A DNA stretch of 57,837 bases from Dehalococcoidia bacterium (lineage in GTDB: Bacteria > Chloroflexota > Dehalococcoidia > Lucifugimonadales > VXLM01): contig VXLM01000124.1 in assembly GCA_009841605.1 (NCBI GenBank), forward strand, positions 1-57,837, in the 5' to 3' direction. The position numbers and the translations under genes are program-made. The notes under the pieces were generated by a model. It was given only the letters and a program-made list of their open reading frames with translations. It was not told the origin of the DNA and ran no database searches. Positions 43,117 through 51,376 of the stretch are shown piece after piece (the first letter of the stretch is position 1; every line of letters starts with the position of its first letter).

Positions 43117-43809
43117 ATGTCATCGGCAGATCGTACCAAAGTGGTGGTGGTGGACGACCATCCGATCATGCGGAACGGCCTGAAGGATGCGTTGGAAGCA
43201 TCGGGCAGGCTAGAGGTGGTGGGACAGGCCGGAGACGGAGAGGAGGCGGTGAGGACTGCCGAGGAACTGGGACCGCAGGTCATCGTCATGGATGTGATGA
43301 TGCCGCACAAGGACGGCATAGATGCCTGCCGGGAGATCATGGAGCTTCTGCCCGATACGCGAGTGCTGATGCTGACGGCCTCTACCGAGATGGACGCGGT
43401 GATAGAGGCGGTCGCCGCCGGGGCGACAGGCTACCTTCAGAAATACTCACAGCCGGACGAGCTGGTGGATGCAGTCCTGGATGTCGCCAGGGGCCGAATA
43501 AGAATGCCGGAGGAGGCGGTGAAAGAGGTCTTCGCGATGGTAAGGAGGGAGCGACGGCTCGCCCCTCAAAGGGCGTCGGACGAGTTGACGGCGTTGGAAC
43601 AGGAGACTCTGACTCTGTTCGCTGGCGGCAGATCGTACACCCAGATCGCCGAGGCGAGGGGAAACAGCACTGTTACGATACGGAACACCCTCTACCGCAT
43701 ACAGGACAAGCTTGGAATCAAGACGAAACAGGAGCTGGTGGTCTGGGCCGTGCGGAACGGCCTGGTGGACGAGGTGGAAGTGGGCCGTGCGGAACGGCCT
43801 GCTGGATGA
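43117..43809 (+). CDS. NarL/LuxR-type response regulator
   Basis: 230 residues from the ATG at 43117 (GAGGAG at 43105-43110). Receiver domain: acidic pair D13-D14, phosphoacceptor D59 in VIVMDVMMP, LTAS and LQKYSQ for the conserved Thr/Lys positions. The C-terminal HTH (ELTALEQETLTLFAGGRSYT, then NSTVTIRNTLYRIQDKLGIK) binds DNA. The kinase gene stops immediately upstream, so they form one operon. It lies beside the surface-lipoprotein genes, which are possible targets. A 37-bp duplication shifts the frame at the very C terminus. Confidence 0.92.
   Translation: MSSADRTKVVVVDDHPIMRNGLKDALEASGRLEVVGQAGDGEEAVRTAEELGPQVIVMDVMMPHKDGIDACREIMELLPDTRVLMLTASTEMDAVIEAVAAGATGYLQKYSQPDELVDAVLDVARGRIRMPEEAVKEVFAMVRRERRLAPQRASDELTALEQETLTLFAGGRSYTQIAEARGNSTVTIRNTLYRIQDKLGIKTKQELVVWAVRNGLVDEVEVGRAERPAG
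43744..43801 (+). repeat. Short tandem duplication at the end of the response regulator
   Basis: TGGGCCGTGCGGAACGGCCT plus G occurs at 43744-43764 and again at 43781-43801, a period of 37 bp. Because 37 is not a multiple of three, the second copy is read in another frame and the protein ends in GRAERPAG instead of repeating WAVRNGL. It looks like a recent slippage event. Confidence 0.8.
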
Positions 43810-44441
43810 CTCGGGAGGAGGCAGCAGTAGACCATCCTTTCCTGGCGTGGTTGAGGTACGAGAACTCACCGAGTCTACGTGGACTGAGACTCCTACCGTC
43901 TCCCTGGCCATATGGGGACCTCCTAGCGAAAAATCGCAGTACAAGACACGTTGGCCCGGAAAAGTGAGTCGGCTGGGTTTCGAACCATGTTTAGGCGTAT
44001 CTCCTTGTCCCCTCGAGCGCTAGCGCAGCACTCAGAGTGAAGCTTCTGCCTATGAATTCAGTCGAGGCCACCGACGTGGTGCTCAAACAGTCTCGCGGAT
44101 TCTCGACAAATGTGTGGTAATGATTGTGGTAATAATCAGCTATTTGGCTTGATTTTGTAGCTAATTCGATTCCCCCCCTCCACTATTTTGTATCTAACCC
44201 TATAGAGGACTCGAACTCCGTACCCGCGGATGCCGTGCGCGAGAAGCAGGTTAGTCATACCGGGCTATTCGGTGAGGTTGGTAACCGCAATCTTGCTCTC
44301 CGGCGTGCAGGAGTTTTAGGCGTGGTCACGCGCCACTCTCCCTGTGGGTGAGGGTGGAGACGCCCAAGCTCCGTACCCTCTTATCTCTATAGAATTCTGG
44401 TACACTACCCCGAAGTCAGTTCACAGTGAGGGCACAACATC
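43810..44441. other. Gene-free region with an att-like site
   Basis: 632 bp without a supported gene. 44111-44183 contains two TGTGGTAAT motifs (44113-44121, 44125-44133), then GTAGCTAATTCGATTCCCCC and CCTCCAC, which parallels the sequence leading into attR (25171-25247). Beyond it, 44203-44265 has a T-arm-like GGACTCGAACTCC on the minus strand that does not fold into a convincing tRNA. The hopanoid operon promoter should lie in the last ~100 bp. Confidence 0.5.
44111..44183 (+). repeat. Degenerate attachment-site-like sequence
   Basis: Shares with the attR neighbourhood a TGTGGTAA motif, TAGCTAAT ahead of the core, and a core CGATTCCCCCCCTCCAC (44167-44183) comparable to CGAGTCCCCCCAGCTCCAC. 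The spacing from the TGTGGTAA motif to the core is similar (about 53 bases at attR, 54 here). It is best explained as an old attR of a related element. Confidence 0.55.
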
Positions 44442-45464
44442 TTGGGAGTGCCTATTTCACAAGCGTGCACAGTAGCTTTGCACGTGGCAAAGCAGCGATT
44501 GGCGCGACGCGAGCGCTATCCCCTTGTGCTGATGTTGGAGCCCCTGCTGCGTTGCAATCTCGCCTGCGCGGGCTGTGGAAAGATCCAGTACCCGCCTCAC
44601 GTGCTCAAGCGCGCGCTCACGGTTGATCAATGCATCGCCGCAGTGGAGGAGTGCGGAGCGCCCATCGTCAGCATCCCCGGTGGAGAGCCGCTGCTCTATC
44701 CACACATCGGCGAGTTGGTGGAAGAACTCACGCGCCGTAAGAAGTACGTCTACCTCTGCACTAACGCTCTGCTACTCAAACAGAAGCTGGAGGAGAATGT
44801 CTTCACGCCCTCCAAGCGCCTTAATTTCAGCGTGCACATGGATGGCCTGCGTGAAGAGCACGACTCTTCGGTATGCCGGAACGGCGTTTATGACATCGCT
44901 GTCGAGGCGATACGGGAGGCAGTTGGGCGCGGGTTTCGCGTGACCACCAATACCACGCTGTTCAACTCGGCGGAGCCAATGCGCGTTCGCGACTTCTTCG
45001 ACGCGATGATGGACCTGGACGTGGAGGGCATGATGGTCTCCCCGGGGTTCAACTATGAGAAAGCCCCGGATCAGGACTCCTTCCTTGAGAGAGAGCGTAC
45101 ACGGGAACTCTTCTCCCAGGTGCTTGCCGACAAGAAAAAGCGCTGGCGGCTTAACCAGTCGCCGCTGTTTCTCCAGTTCCTCATGGGCAAACGAGATTTC
45201 GAATGTACGCCGTGGGGCAACCCGCTGTATACGATATTCGGATGGCAACGTCCGTGTTATCTCTTGCAAGACGGCTATGCCGCCACCTTCCGAGAATTGA
45301 TGGATGAAACAGCCTGGGAGGAATATGGCCGGGCGAGCGGGAATCACAATTGCCAGGACTGCATGGTCCACTGCGGCTACGAGCCCTCCGCCATCAACGC
45401 AACCTTCACGACGTGGCATGGCCTGCGAGACTCCACGGTTGCTACGCTTACCGGCAGGCTGTGA
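44442..45464 (+). CDS. hpnH: HpnH, adenosylhopane synthase (radical SAM)
   Basis: 340 residues. Radical SAM cluster C38-x3-C42-x2-C45 in LEPLLRCNLACAGCGKIQYP, a context specific to HpnH. The family couples a 5'-deoxyadenosyl radical to diploptene to make adenosylhopane, the first step of side-chain elongation of hopanoids. The C terminus has Cys-rich ECTPWGNPLYTIFGWQRPCY and NCQDCMVHCGYEP, as in homologues. The TTG start (MGVPISQ) fits the usual short N terminus better than the GTG two codons later. First gene of an operon with an unknown 118-residue protein, HpnG and squalene-hopene cyclase. Confidence 0.93.
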   Translation: MGVPISQACTVALHVAKQRLARRERYPLVLMLEPLLRCNLACAGCGKIQYPPHVLKRALTVDQCIAAVEECGAPIVSIPGGEPLLYPHIGELVEELTRRKKYVYLCTNALLLKQKLEENVFTPSKRLNFSVHMDGLREEHDSSVCRNGVYDIAVEAIREAVGRGFRVTTNTTLFNSAEPMRVRDFFDAMMDLDVEGMMVSPGFNYEKAPDQDSFLERERTRELFSQVLADKKKRWRLNQSPLFLQFLMGKRDFECTPWGNPLYTIFGWQRPCYLLQDGYAATFRELMDETAWEEYGRASGNHNCQDCMVHCGYEPSAINATFTTWHGLRDSTVATLTGRL

Positions 45465-45467
45465 GCA

Positions 45468-45824
45468 ATGGATGGACAACGTTCGCCGCTCCATGCTGCA
45501 GGCAAAGAGGCTGGTAACGGCATCGAAGAACTCGTTGAAAAGGCCTTCCACTATCGCGGCGACGTTACTATCAGGACGGATAACGACGTATCCCTGACCG
45601 GTTACCTCTTTAACCGGGACGCCCGTGCGAGCGAACCGTTTGCCCAGTTGTTCGAGACTGAGACAGGACGCGAGATTCGTGTCTCTTACCGAGATATCAC
45701 CCAAGTGCTGTTCACGGGGCGGGATGTCGCTGCGGCATCGGTCAAGCATTTCGAAGCTTTCCAAGATCGGCAAGATGGGCCGGCCCAGACCGGCTCGCGG
45801 ACACATCGCAAGCGGACAGAATGA
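45468..45824 (+). CDS. Uncharacterised protein in the hopanoid operon
   Basis: 118 residues, ATG 3 bases after the HpnH stop and ending 1 base before HpnG. The middle (residues 30-86) alternates like a small beta barrel: RGDVTIRTDNDVSLTGYLFN, then IRVSYRDITQVLFTGRD. The C-terminal third is polar and probably disordered. The spacing on both sides implies co-translation with hopanoid enzymes. I do not recognise the family; an SH3/Sm-like fold is a guess from the strand pattern. Confidence 0.75.
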   Translation: MDGQRSPLHAAGKEAGNGIEELVEKAFHYRGDVTIRTDNDVSLTGYLFNRDARASEPFAQLFETETGREIRVSYRDITQVLFTGRDVAAASVKHFEAFQDRQDGPAQTGSRTHRKRTE

Positions 45825-45825
45825 C

Positions 45826-46524
45826 ATGGGCACCGACACTATCGCTGCCCCTCTCCTGACAGTTGCCCCGACCCAACGTGAATTGGGAGGACTGGAATAC
45901 GGCAACGAACGTACTCGCGCGAGCGTCGTCGGCATAGGACGCAACGCGGGCGAACAGGTCGTAGACCTTCTCGATGCCGCGCCGTGCAGGCTGCTCGTCT
46001 CCTTGGGATACGCCGGGGCGCTCGTGCCTCATCTTCATCCCGGTCAACTCGTGGTAGGAAACTCCTATCTTCACGGCGCCAGCGCGGCGATCCCCGGCAC
46101 TCCTCATACGACCCGCGCGGCAATGCTGCTACGCCAGTCGGGCCTTTCGGTGCTAGAAGGAGCTGTCTTGACCGTGGACGAACCGCTCCTTACGCCGCGA
46201 GCTAAACGCCGCGCACACAGCGGCAGCGGCGCATTGGTGGTAGACATGGAAGGGCGCTGGATTGCCGATGCAGCGGCATCGAGAGACATCCCACTCATAG
46301 GGATCCGCGCGGTGCTGGACGAAGCCTATTACCCCCTCCCTGCGTTCATCGCAACCATCATCGCCGATGGAGGTCGACGGGAGTGGGCACATGCTTTGAG
46401 AGCGATGTCACATCCTTCTGCGATCAGGAGCTTCCTCCCTCTTGCATTGAAATCGCGCAGGGCATCACGCGCCCTGGCGATGGCTGTGCAAGGCATCCTC
46501 CCGGCTATCGCCCGTCAGCTGTGA
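45826..46524 (+). CDS. hpnG: HpnG-like hopanoid-associated nucleoside phosphorylase
   Basis: 232 residues of the purine nucleoside phosphorylase/MTAN fold: LLVSLGYAGALVPHLHPGQL (glycine-rich phosphate/ribose region), VVDMEGRWIADAA (the conserved acidic-Glu ribose contact) and IPLIGIRAVLDEA. HpnG removes adenine from adenosylhopane to give phosphoribosylhopane or ribosylhopane, so it acts directly after HpnH. The ATG at 45826 is used; a longer upstream reading overlaps the preceding gene. The stop overlaps the following GTG in GTGA. Confidence 0.85.
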   Translation: MGTDTIAAPLLTVAPTQRELGGLEYGNERTRASVVGIGRNAGEQVVDLLDAAPCRLLVSLGYAGALVPHLHPGQLVVGNSYLHGASAAIPGTPHTTRAAMLLRQSGLSVLEGAVLTVDEPLLTPRAKRRAHSGSGALVVDMEGRWIADAAASRDIPLIGIRAVLDEAYYPLPAFIATIIADGGRREWAHALRAMSHPSAIRSFLPLALKSRRASRALAMAVQGILPAIARQL

Positions 46525-46640
46525 CCCGGATTCTCGTAACCGGCACGTCCGGCTTAATCGGGCGACATGTCGTCGAGGCCGCCGCTCGCCGGGGCCATGA
46601 AGTTGTGGTAGACGATCTAAGGACCGGGTGGCGAAGTTGA
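46521..46640 (+). pseudogene. hpnA: NAD-dependent epimerase (HpnA-like), only 39 codons left
   Basis: A GTG overlapping the HpnG stop starts TRILVTGTSGLIGRHVVEAA, then ARRGHEVVVDDLRTGWRS and a stop. This is the Rossmann start of the extended SDR/epimerase family with its GxxGxxG motif and the acidic residue after strand 2. Intact relatives have about 330 residues; HpnA-type sugar epimerases occur in hopanoid operons. The frame is cut off at the point where the squalene-hopene cyclase frame begins, so a deletion probably fused the two genes' ends. Confidence 0.75.
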
Positions 46641-48631
46641 TCGAACAGGGTATGGAGAACCGTCTCCGAGAAGCATTGGAGCGGACACAGCGGTACTTCT
46701 TCCGCACACAGCATGAGGACGGGTACTGGTGGGGAGAGTTGGAGTCCAATCCAACCATGGAGGCGGAGTACATCATGCTCACGCACTTCCTGGGATCGGA
46801 GGAAGAAGACCGAATCCCACGCATTGCGGAAGACATCCGACGCAGGCAATCGGCAGACGGCTCATGGCGGATGTACTACGGCGCTCCGGGAGACCTGAGC
46901 ACATCCATCGAATGTTACTTCGCGCTGAAGCTGGCCGGCGACCCCCCGGAAGCTCCTCACATGGCGAAGGCCCGAACCTTTATCCTGGCATGCGGAGGTG
47001 TGCCCAAGGCGCGCGTATTCACCAAGATATGGCTTGCCCTCTTTGGCCAGTGGGACTGGAAGGGAACCCCCGCCATGCCTCCCGACATGATGCTGCTGCC
47101 GAGGTGGGCGCCCTTCAACATCTACCGGTTCGCAAGCTGGGCGCGGGCGACCATCGTGCCCATGACCATCATCCTCACACTCCATCCCACTCGGCCCCCA
47201 CACGAGAGCGCCTGGGTGACGGAACTCTACCCGGAAGGCCCGGTCACATTCACGTTGTCCCGCTGGAAGGCAAAGCCCTTTTCCCTCAAGGGTTGGTTCC
47301 TCGTGTTGGACAGGGCCATACGCATCTATCGCAAGCTTCCTTTCATCCCCGGCCGAAAAAGGGCAATCAAGGCCGCCGTCGATTGGATCGTCAGACACCA
47401 GGAAGCAGACGGTTCGTGGGCGGGAATTCAGCCCCCCTGGGTGTATTCGCTCATCGCATTGAGCGCCATCGGCTTCCCACTGGACGACCCCGTCATCTCA
47501 AAGGGGCTGGAAGGATTCAGGCGGAATTGGAGCGTTCCCTCGGAAGACGGTGATGCCCTCAGAGTACAGGCGTGCCTCTCTCCCGTGTGGGATACGTGTC
47601 TGGCGATGCGCGGACTCTTCGACTCTGGCGTACCAGCCAACCACCCTGCCATACGGGGTGCCGCTGCATGGCTCATTCAAGAAGAGATCCGCGTCAAAGG
47701 CGACTGGGCCGTGTACAGACCCCACCTGGAACCCAGCGGATGGGCATTTGAGTTCAATAATGTCCACTATCCGGACATCGACGACTCCGCCATTGTGGTG
47801 ACGGACCTCGCAGCCACCAGGATGCGCGACGATACCGGTGAGCGGGCACGGACGGAGGCTCTCGACCGTGCCGTCAACTGGCTGACGGGGATGCAGTGCT
47901 CGAACGGCGGTTGGGCCGCATTCGACTGGAACAACGACTCACGCGAATTGGCGAAAATCCCGTTCGCAGACTTTGGGGAGCTCCTTGATCCGCCCAGCGT
48001 TGACGTGACGGCACACGTACTTGAGATGTACGCGAAGTTGGGGTATACGGTGGAACACCCGGCCGTTCGCCGGGGGCTTTCATATATCTGGGAACAGCAG
48101 GAGCATGATGGCCCGTGGTTCGGGCGCTGGGGTGTGAACTACATCTACGGTACAGGCGCCGTGCTCCCTGCGCTGGAAGCGCTAGACTTGGACATGAGGC
48201 AACCCCGGGTACGGCGGGCCGTCAAGTGGCTTCTGGCACGTCAGAACCCGGACGGAGGTTGGGGGGAGACCTGTGTCAGCTACGCCGACCCCTCCCTTCG
48301 AGGACAAGGCGAGAGCACTCCGTCACAGACTTCCTGGGCTCTTATGGCGCTCATTGCGGCAGGCGAAGCAGGGCACGAGTACGTAGCGCGAGGCGTTGAA
48401 TTCCTTCTTGAACGCCAGCAGGAAGACGGAACTTGGGATGAGCCTCAGTTCACAGGATGCGGGTTCCCCGGTTACGGACCTGGCGAAAGACCGAACGAGT
48501 ACGAACCGCTCGACGGCCCTAACTCTCAGGGCCCAGAGTTGGGCGCGGCCTTCATGATCAAATACCACTTGTACCGCAACTACTTTCCTCTCTCGGCGCT
48601 TGGGCGGTATGCGCAGTCGCTGCATCCGTGA
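46628..48631 (+). CDS. shc: Squalene-hopene cyclase
   Basis: 667 residues, close to the normal ~630-680. The catalytic DxDD motif is D383-I-D-D386 in YPDIDDSAIVV. Several QW repeats are visible (QHEDGYWWGEL, RQSADGSWRMYYG, HQEADGSWAGIQ, QCSNGGWAAFD, QNPDGGWGET, QQEDGTWDE), which stiffen the alpha-alpha barrels. It converts squalene to hopene/hopanol at the membrane, supplying the substrate for HpnH. The GTG at 46628 overlaps the truncated epimerase; the ATG at 46652 (MENRLREALERT) is an equally good start. Confidence 0.95.
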   Translation: MAKLIEQGMENRLREALERTQRYFFRTQHEDGYWWGELESNPTMEAEYIMLTHFLGSEEEDRIPRIAEDIRRRQSADGSWRMYYGAPGDLSTSIECYFALKLAGDPPEAPHMAKARTFILACGGVPKARVFTKIWLALFGQWDWKGTPAMPPDMMLLPRWAPFNIYRFASWARATIVPMTIILTLHPTRPPHESAWVTELYPEGPVTFTLSRWKAKPFSLKGWFLVLDRAIRIYRKLPFIPGRKRAIKAAVDWIVRHQEADGSWAGIQPPWVYSLIALSAIGFPLDDPVISKGLEGFRRNWSVPSEDGDALRVQACLSPVWDTCLAMRGLFDSGVPANHPAIRGAAAWLIQEEIRVKGDWAVYRPHLEPSGWAFEFNNVHYPDIDDSAIVVTDLAATRMRDDTGERARTEALDRAVNWLTGMQCSNGGWAAFDWNNDSRELAKIPFADFGELLDPPSVDVTAHVLEMYAKLGYTVEHPAVRRGLSYIWEQQEHDGPWFGRWGVNYIYGTGAVLPALEALDLDMRQPRVRRAVKWLLARQNPDGGWGETCVSYADPSLRGQGESTPSQTSWALMALIAAGEAGHEYVARGVEFLLERQQEDGTWDEPQFTGCGFPGYGPGERPNEYEPLDGPNSQGPELGAAFMIKYHLYRNYFPLSALGRYAQSLHP

Positions 48632-48690
48632 AACACCGCCGGAAGGGTGAGCATAGGAAGTCCGGCCCGCGAAGGGTGGCGTCTTGGGTG

Positions 48691-50187
48691 TCAGGGTAGG
48701 TCTTCGGCGGGGAGGCCTCCTCGTTCTCGCAGGAGGGCTGCGATGGTGTCGTTCTCTTTCTCAATCGCTATGTCCAGGGCGGTCTGGCCGTCGTCGGAGT
48801 GCGCGTTGATGTCCGCGCCGTGGGACAGGAGGAACCCAATGCCGATGAGAGGATCGCCGTAGCGCTCTTCCCAGGACGGGGGATAGATCAACGCTTGCAG
48901 TGGGGTCTTCCCGTGCCGGTTCACTCGATTTACGTCCGCTCCATGCTGAATGAGGAGACCTGCGACTTTGAGGTTTCCCTTGGTGGTGAATTCACCAAGG
49001 TGCGTCCGTCCAGTCTGCCGTCGCGTGACTTCGACGTCAGCCCCGGCGTCGATGAGCATCTTGGCTGCCTCCAGCGAGGTCTCGACTGGCAGATCGACCG
49101 TGAGCGGCAGGGCCATCTGGTCCCACGATCCCCGGCCATTCGGGTCCGCGCCCACCGACAGCAGGTACTTCAGCACCTCGATCTGACCGGAGCGGACGGC
49201 CCAGAGCAGCGGAGGATCGGACCACTCGGCCCCGATCCGGCGGTTGACGAACTCCGGATCGTTCTCGACGCATTTCTTGATTTCATCCAGCATCCCCAGG
49301 CAGATGAGGGTCTGTGGAGTCACCTCCGCGCCCTGTTCGATGAGGTACTCGCCGACCTCCTCCTGGCGGCGGAAGGCGGCCCATTCGAGGGCGGTGCGGT
49401 TCCGGTACATGTCGCGCCGGGTGAGGAGAAAGTCTCCGTCGTTCATCTGCCTCTTGACTTCCTCTAGGTCACCCACTACCGCCGCGGAGAAGATGTCGTG
49501 CCTCGCGCCGTAGCGCAGGAGAATGTCGATCTTCCACGGGTCCCAGTGATTGATGGCGGAGTGGAGGGGCGAACCGCCGTGGATTGCGGGCAGATTGGGG
49601 TTGGCTCCCGCTTCGAGGAGGATCCGAACGGTCTCTCTCGACCCCTCCCAGCAGGCGAGCACCAATGGGGGCGACCACTGATGGTTCCCTTCGTAGCCGA
49701 AAGCGTCGACATCCGCGCCGTACTCGATCAGCAGGCGGAGGAGGTCGGCGTGCGTATACGCGGCAAAGTGTACGGCTCGGACCGTTTCGCCCTCGGACGG
49801 GTCTCCCCAGGGAGAGCCCCATCCCCAGTTACCCCGGATGGAGGCGGTGCCTCGCACGTCCGCGTTGACGAGTGATGGGTCGTCATCCAGGAGCTCGCGG
49901 ACACGGTCGAGATCGAGCTCGCCGACGGCCACGAAGAACTCGTGGTCGGGCGGGAACGCGGCCTTATGTGCTTCCGCCCGCGCCGTGTAGGTTGAGGAGG
50001 GTTCGATCTCGGTGCGGAGGGCGTCCCAGTCGTCGAAGCCGTACTCGCGGGCGACAAGATCACGAGCGTCTGCTACGGAGAGGTCAGCACCGTTGTCCTT
50101 CGATGCTTGAGCGTTCATGAGGGACTGAACTTGGTTTCTGAATATCCTCAGGTCGGGGTTGGAGGGAAGCGGTCTGTGGGTCGTCAT
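48691..50187 (-). CDS. Ankyrin-repeat protein, cytoplasmic-looking
   Basis: 498 residues with no signal peptide. The N-terminal ~60 residues hold a module ending ARDLVAREYGFDDWDALRTE, shared with the proteins at 51377-54142 (HDAQRVIAIEHGCQSWQELV) and 54338-55642 (EAMRVVAREHGFAEWFALAR). About nine ankyrin repeats follow (LLIEYGADVDAFGYEGN, ILLEAGANPNLPAIHGGSPL, FLLSHGADINAHSDDGQTAL). The start ATG follows GAAAGGA. Last gene of a minus-strand set of ankyrin genes, converging with squalene-hopene cyclase 60 bases away. Binding partner unknown. Confidence 0.88.
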   Translation of the reverse strand: MTTHRPLPSNPDLRIFRNQVQSLMNAQASKDNGADLSVADARDLVAREYGFDDWDALRTEIEPSSTYTARAEAHKAAFPPDHEFFVAVGELDLDRVRELLDDDPSLVNADVRGTASIRGNWGWGSPWGDPSEGETVRAVHFAAYTHADLLRLLIEYGADVDAFGYEGNHQWSPPLVLACWEGSRETVRILLEAGANPNLPAIHGGSPLHSAINHWDPWKIDILLRYGARHDIFSAAVVGDLEEVKRQMNDGDFLLTRRDMYRNRTALEWAAFRRQEEVGEYLIEQGAEVTPQTLICLGMLDEIKKCVENDPEFVNRRIGAEWSDPPLLWAVRSGQIEVLKYLLSVGADPNGRGSWDQMALPLTVDLPVETSLEAAKMLIDAGADVEVTRRQTGRTHLGEFTTKGNLKVAGLLIQHGADVNRVNRHGKTPLQALIYPPSWEERYGDPLIGIGFLLSHGADINAHSDDGQTALDIAIEKENDTIAALLRERGGLPAEDLP

Positions 50188-50271
50188 GGCGATTCCTTTC
50201 TGCTATGCAATAGGCGGGCTATTGAGAGCTTCACCGCATAGGGCACGGAGAGAAAACGGGGTGATGGTACT

Positions 50272-51366
50272 CTATGCCCGCTGTTTGAAATACTTCGCGT
50301 CCTTTCTGGCGATTTGGAAGGCGGTCTTGCCGTTCTTGTTGAGGACGGTGGAATCGGCACCCGCTTCGAGCAAGGCTTCGGCGGCATCGACGCAGCCCTC
50401 GTAGGTGGCGCGATGGAGGGGCGTGCGTCCCTTCCTGTCCTGGGTGTTCAGATCGGCGTTGTGCCGGGCAAGGAGGCGTATCATGTCGGCTCGGTCTGCC
50501 TCGGCAGCCAGCTGGAGAGGAGTGCGGCGGGCCTTGTTCAAGGGGTTAACGAGGGGTCCGCGTTCCAGCAGCATCTCGGTGCACTCCATGGAGCCCGCAC
50601 GGGCAGCCCAGTGGAGCGGGGTCATGGCGTAGTCGTCGGTTGTGTCTACGATCTCGGCGTCTTCGTCGATGAGCTCCCGCAGGCGGTCGGTGTCGTTGAG
50701 GCCGCAGGCCGAATAAACATCGTAGTATGCTCCATCCTCGATGAGGATGCGGGCGACCTCGTGCTTGTTGGGTTGTTCCTCCTCGCTCCAGCCCGGAGCC
50801 GCCGCTACCTGGAGCGAAGTGGAACCCTTCTCGCCCCAGCCCTTGATGGGAAGTTCGTGGTGGATACCCGCGCCGTACTGCAGCAGGAGCTTGACCATAT
50901 CAACGTGGCCGCTCGTGGCCGCCCAGAAGAGCATCGACGTGTTATCGGGCCAGCCGACATGGGGCTTCAGGACGGAGATGCCCGTCGCATCCGCCGCGCC
51001 CGACTCGAACACGGTTCGGGCCACGTCCATCGCACCCATGTACACGGCGTCAAAGAAATTGTTGTACTCCGTGGAGTCAAGATCGAGGGCGATATCGTGG
51101 TCGAGCATGAACTTGACGGCAGGCCCGCAACCGTTCCTGTTCAGCAAGAGCCGGTGAAGCAGTACGCTTCCGATGCGGTCGAGCACGTCCGGTTCTTCGA
51201 CCAGTATGGCTTCCATTCGTCCGATGTCGGGGGTACCCACCCAGTTCCTGCGCTCAGTACCTATGGAAGCGGCGATGAACTGTTCCTCGGTTGAGGATAG
51301 CTCGAATTGCTCTTGGTCCTTGGGGAACCAGTTATTCCAATGTCTGACTGCATTAGTCGTGTCCAT
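50272..51366 (-). CDS. Ankyrin-repeat protein paralogous to the C-terminal half of its neighbour
   Basis: 364 residues from the ATG at 51366 (AAGGAGAC upstream). It aligns along its whole length with the last ~370 residues of the protein encoded at 51377-54142: MDTTNAVRHWNNWFPKDQEQ versus MDTAKAVERFSRHWTIGDAE, both with PHVGWPDN, ARILIEDGA and MTPLHWAARAGSM, and both ending NKNGKTAF then IARKDAKYFK and RA. The 3' ends are also very similar as DNA, showing a tandem duplication. It starts 10 bases after the stop of that gene, so they share an operon. Confidence 0.88.
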   Translation of the reverse strand: MDTTNAVRHWNNWFPKDQEQFELSSTEEQFIAASIGTERRNWVGTPDIGRMEAILVEEPDVLDRIGSVLLHRLLLNRNGCGPAVKFMLDHDIALDLDSTEYNNFFDAVYMGAMDVARTVFESGAADATGISVLKPHVGWPDNTSMLFWAATSGHVDMVKLLLQYGAGIHHELPIKGWGEKGSTSLQVAAAPGWSEEEQPNKHEVARILIEDGAYYDVYSACGLNDTDRLRELIDEDAEIVDTTDDYAMTPLHWAARAGSMECTEMLLERGPLVNPLNKARRTPLQLAAEADRADMIRLLARHNADLNTQDRKGRTPLHRATYEGCVDAAEALLEAGADSTVLNKNGKTAFQIARKDAKYFKQRA

Positions 51367-51376
51367 GTGGGTCTCC

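Noticed and set aside
44190..44280. Possible minus-strand tRNA (GGAGTTCGAGTCC)
   Set aside because: The T stem has two mismatches, and I could not find a matching acceptor stem or a proper anticodon arm.
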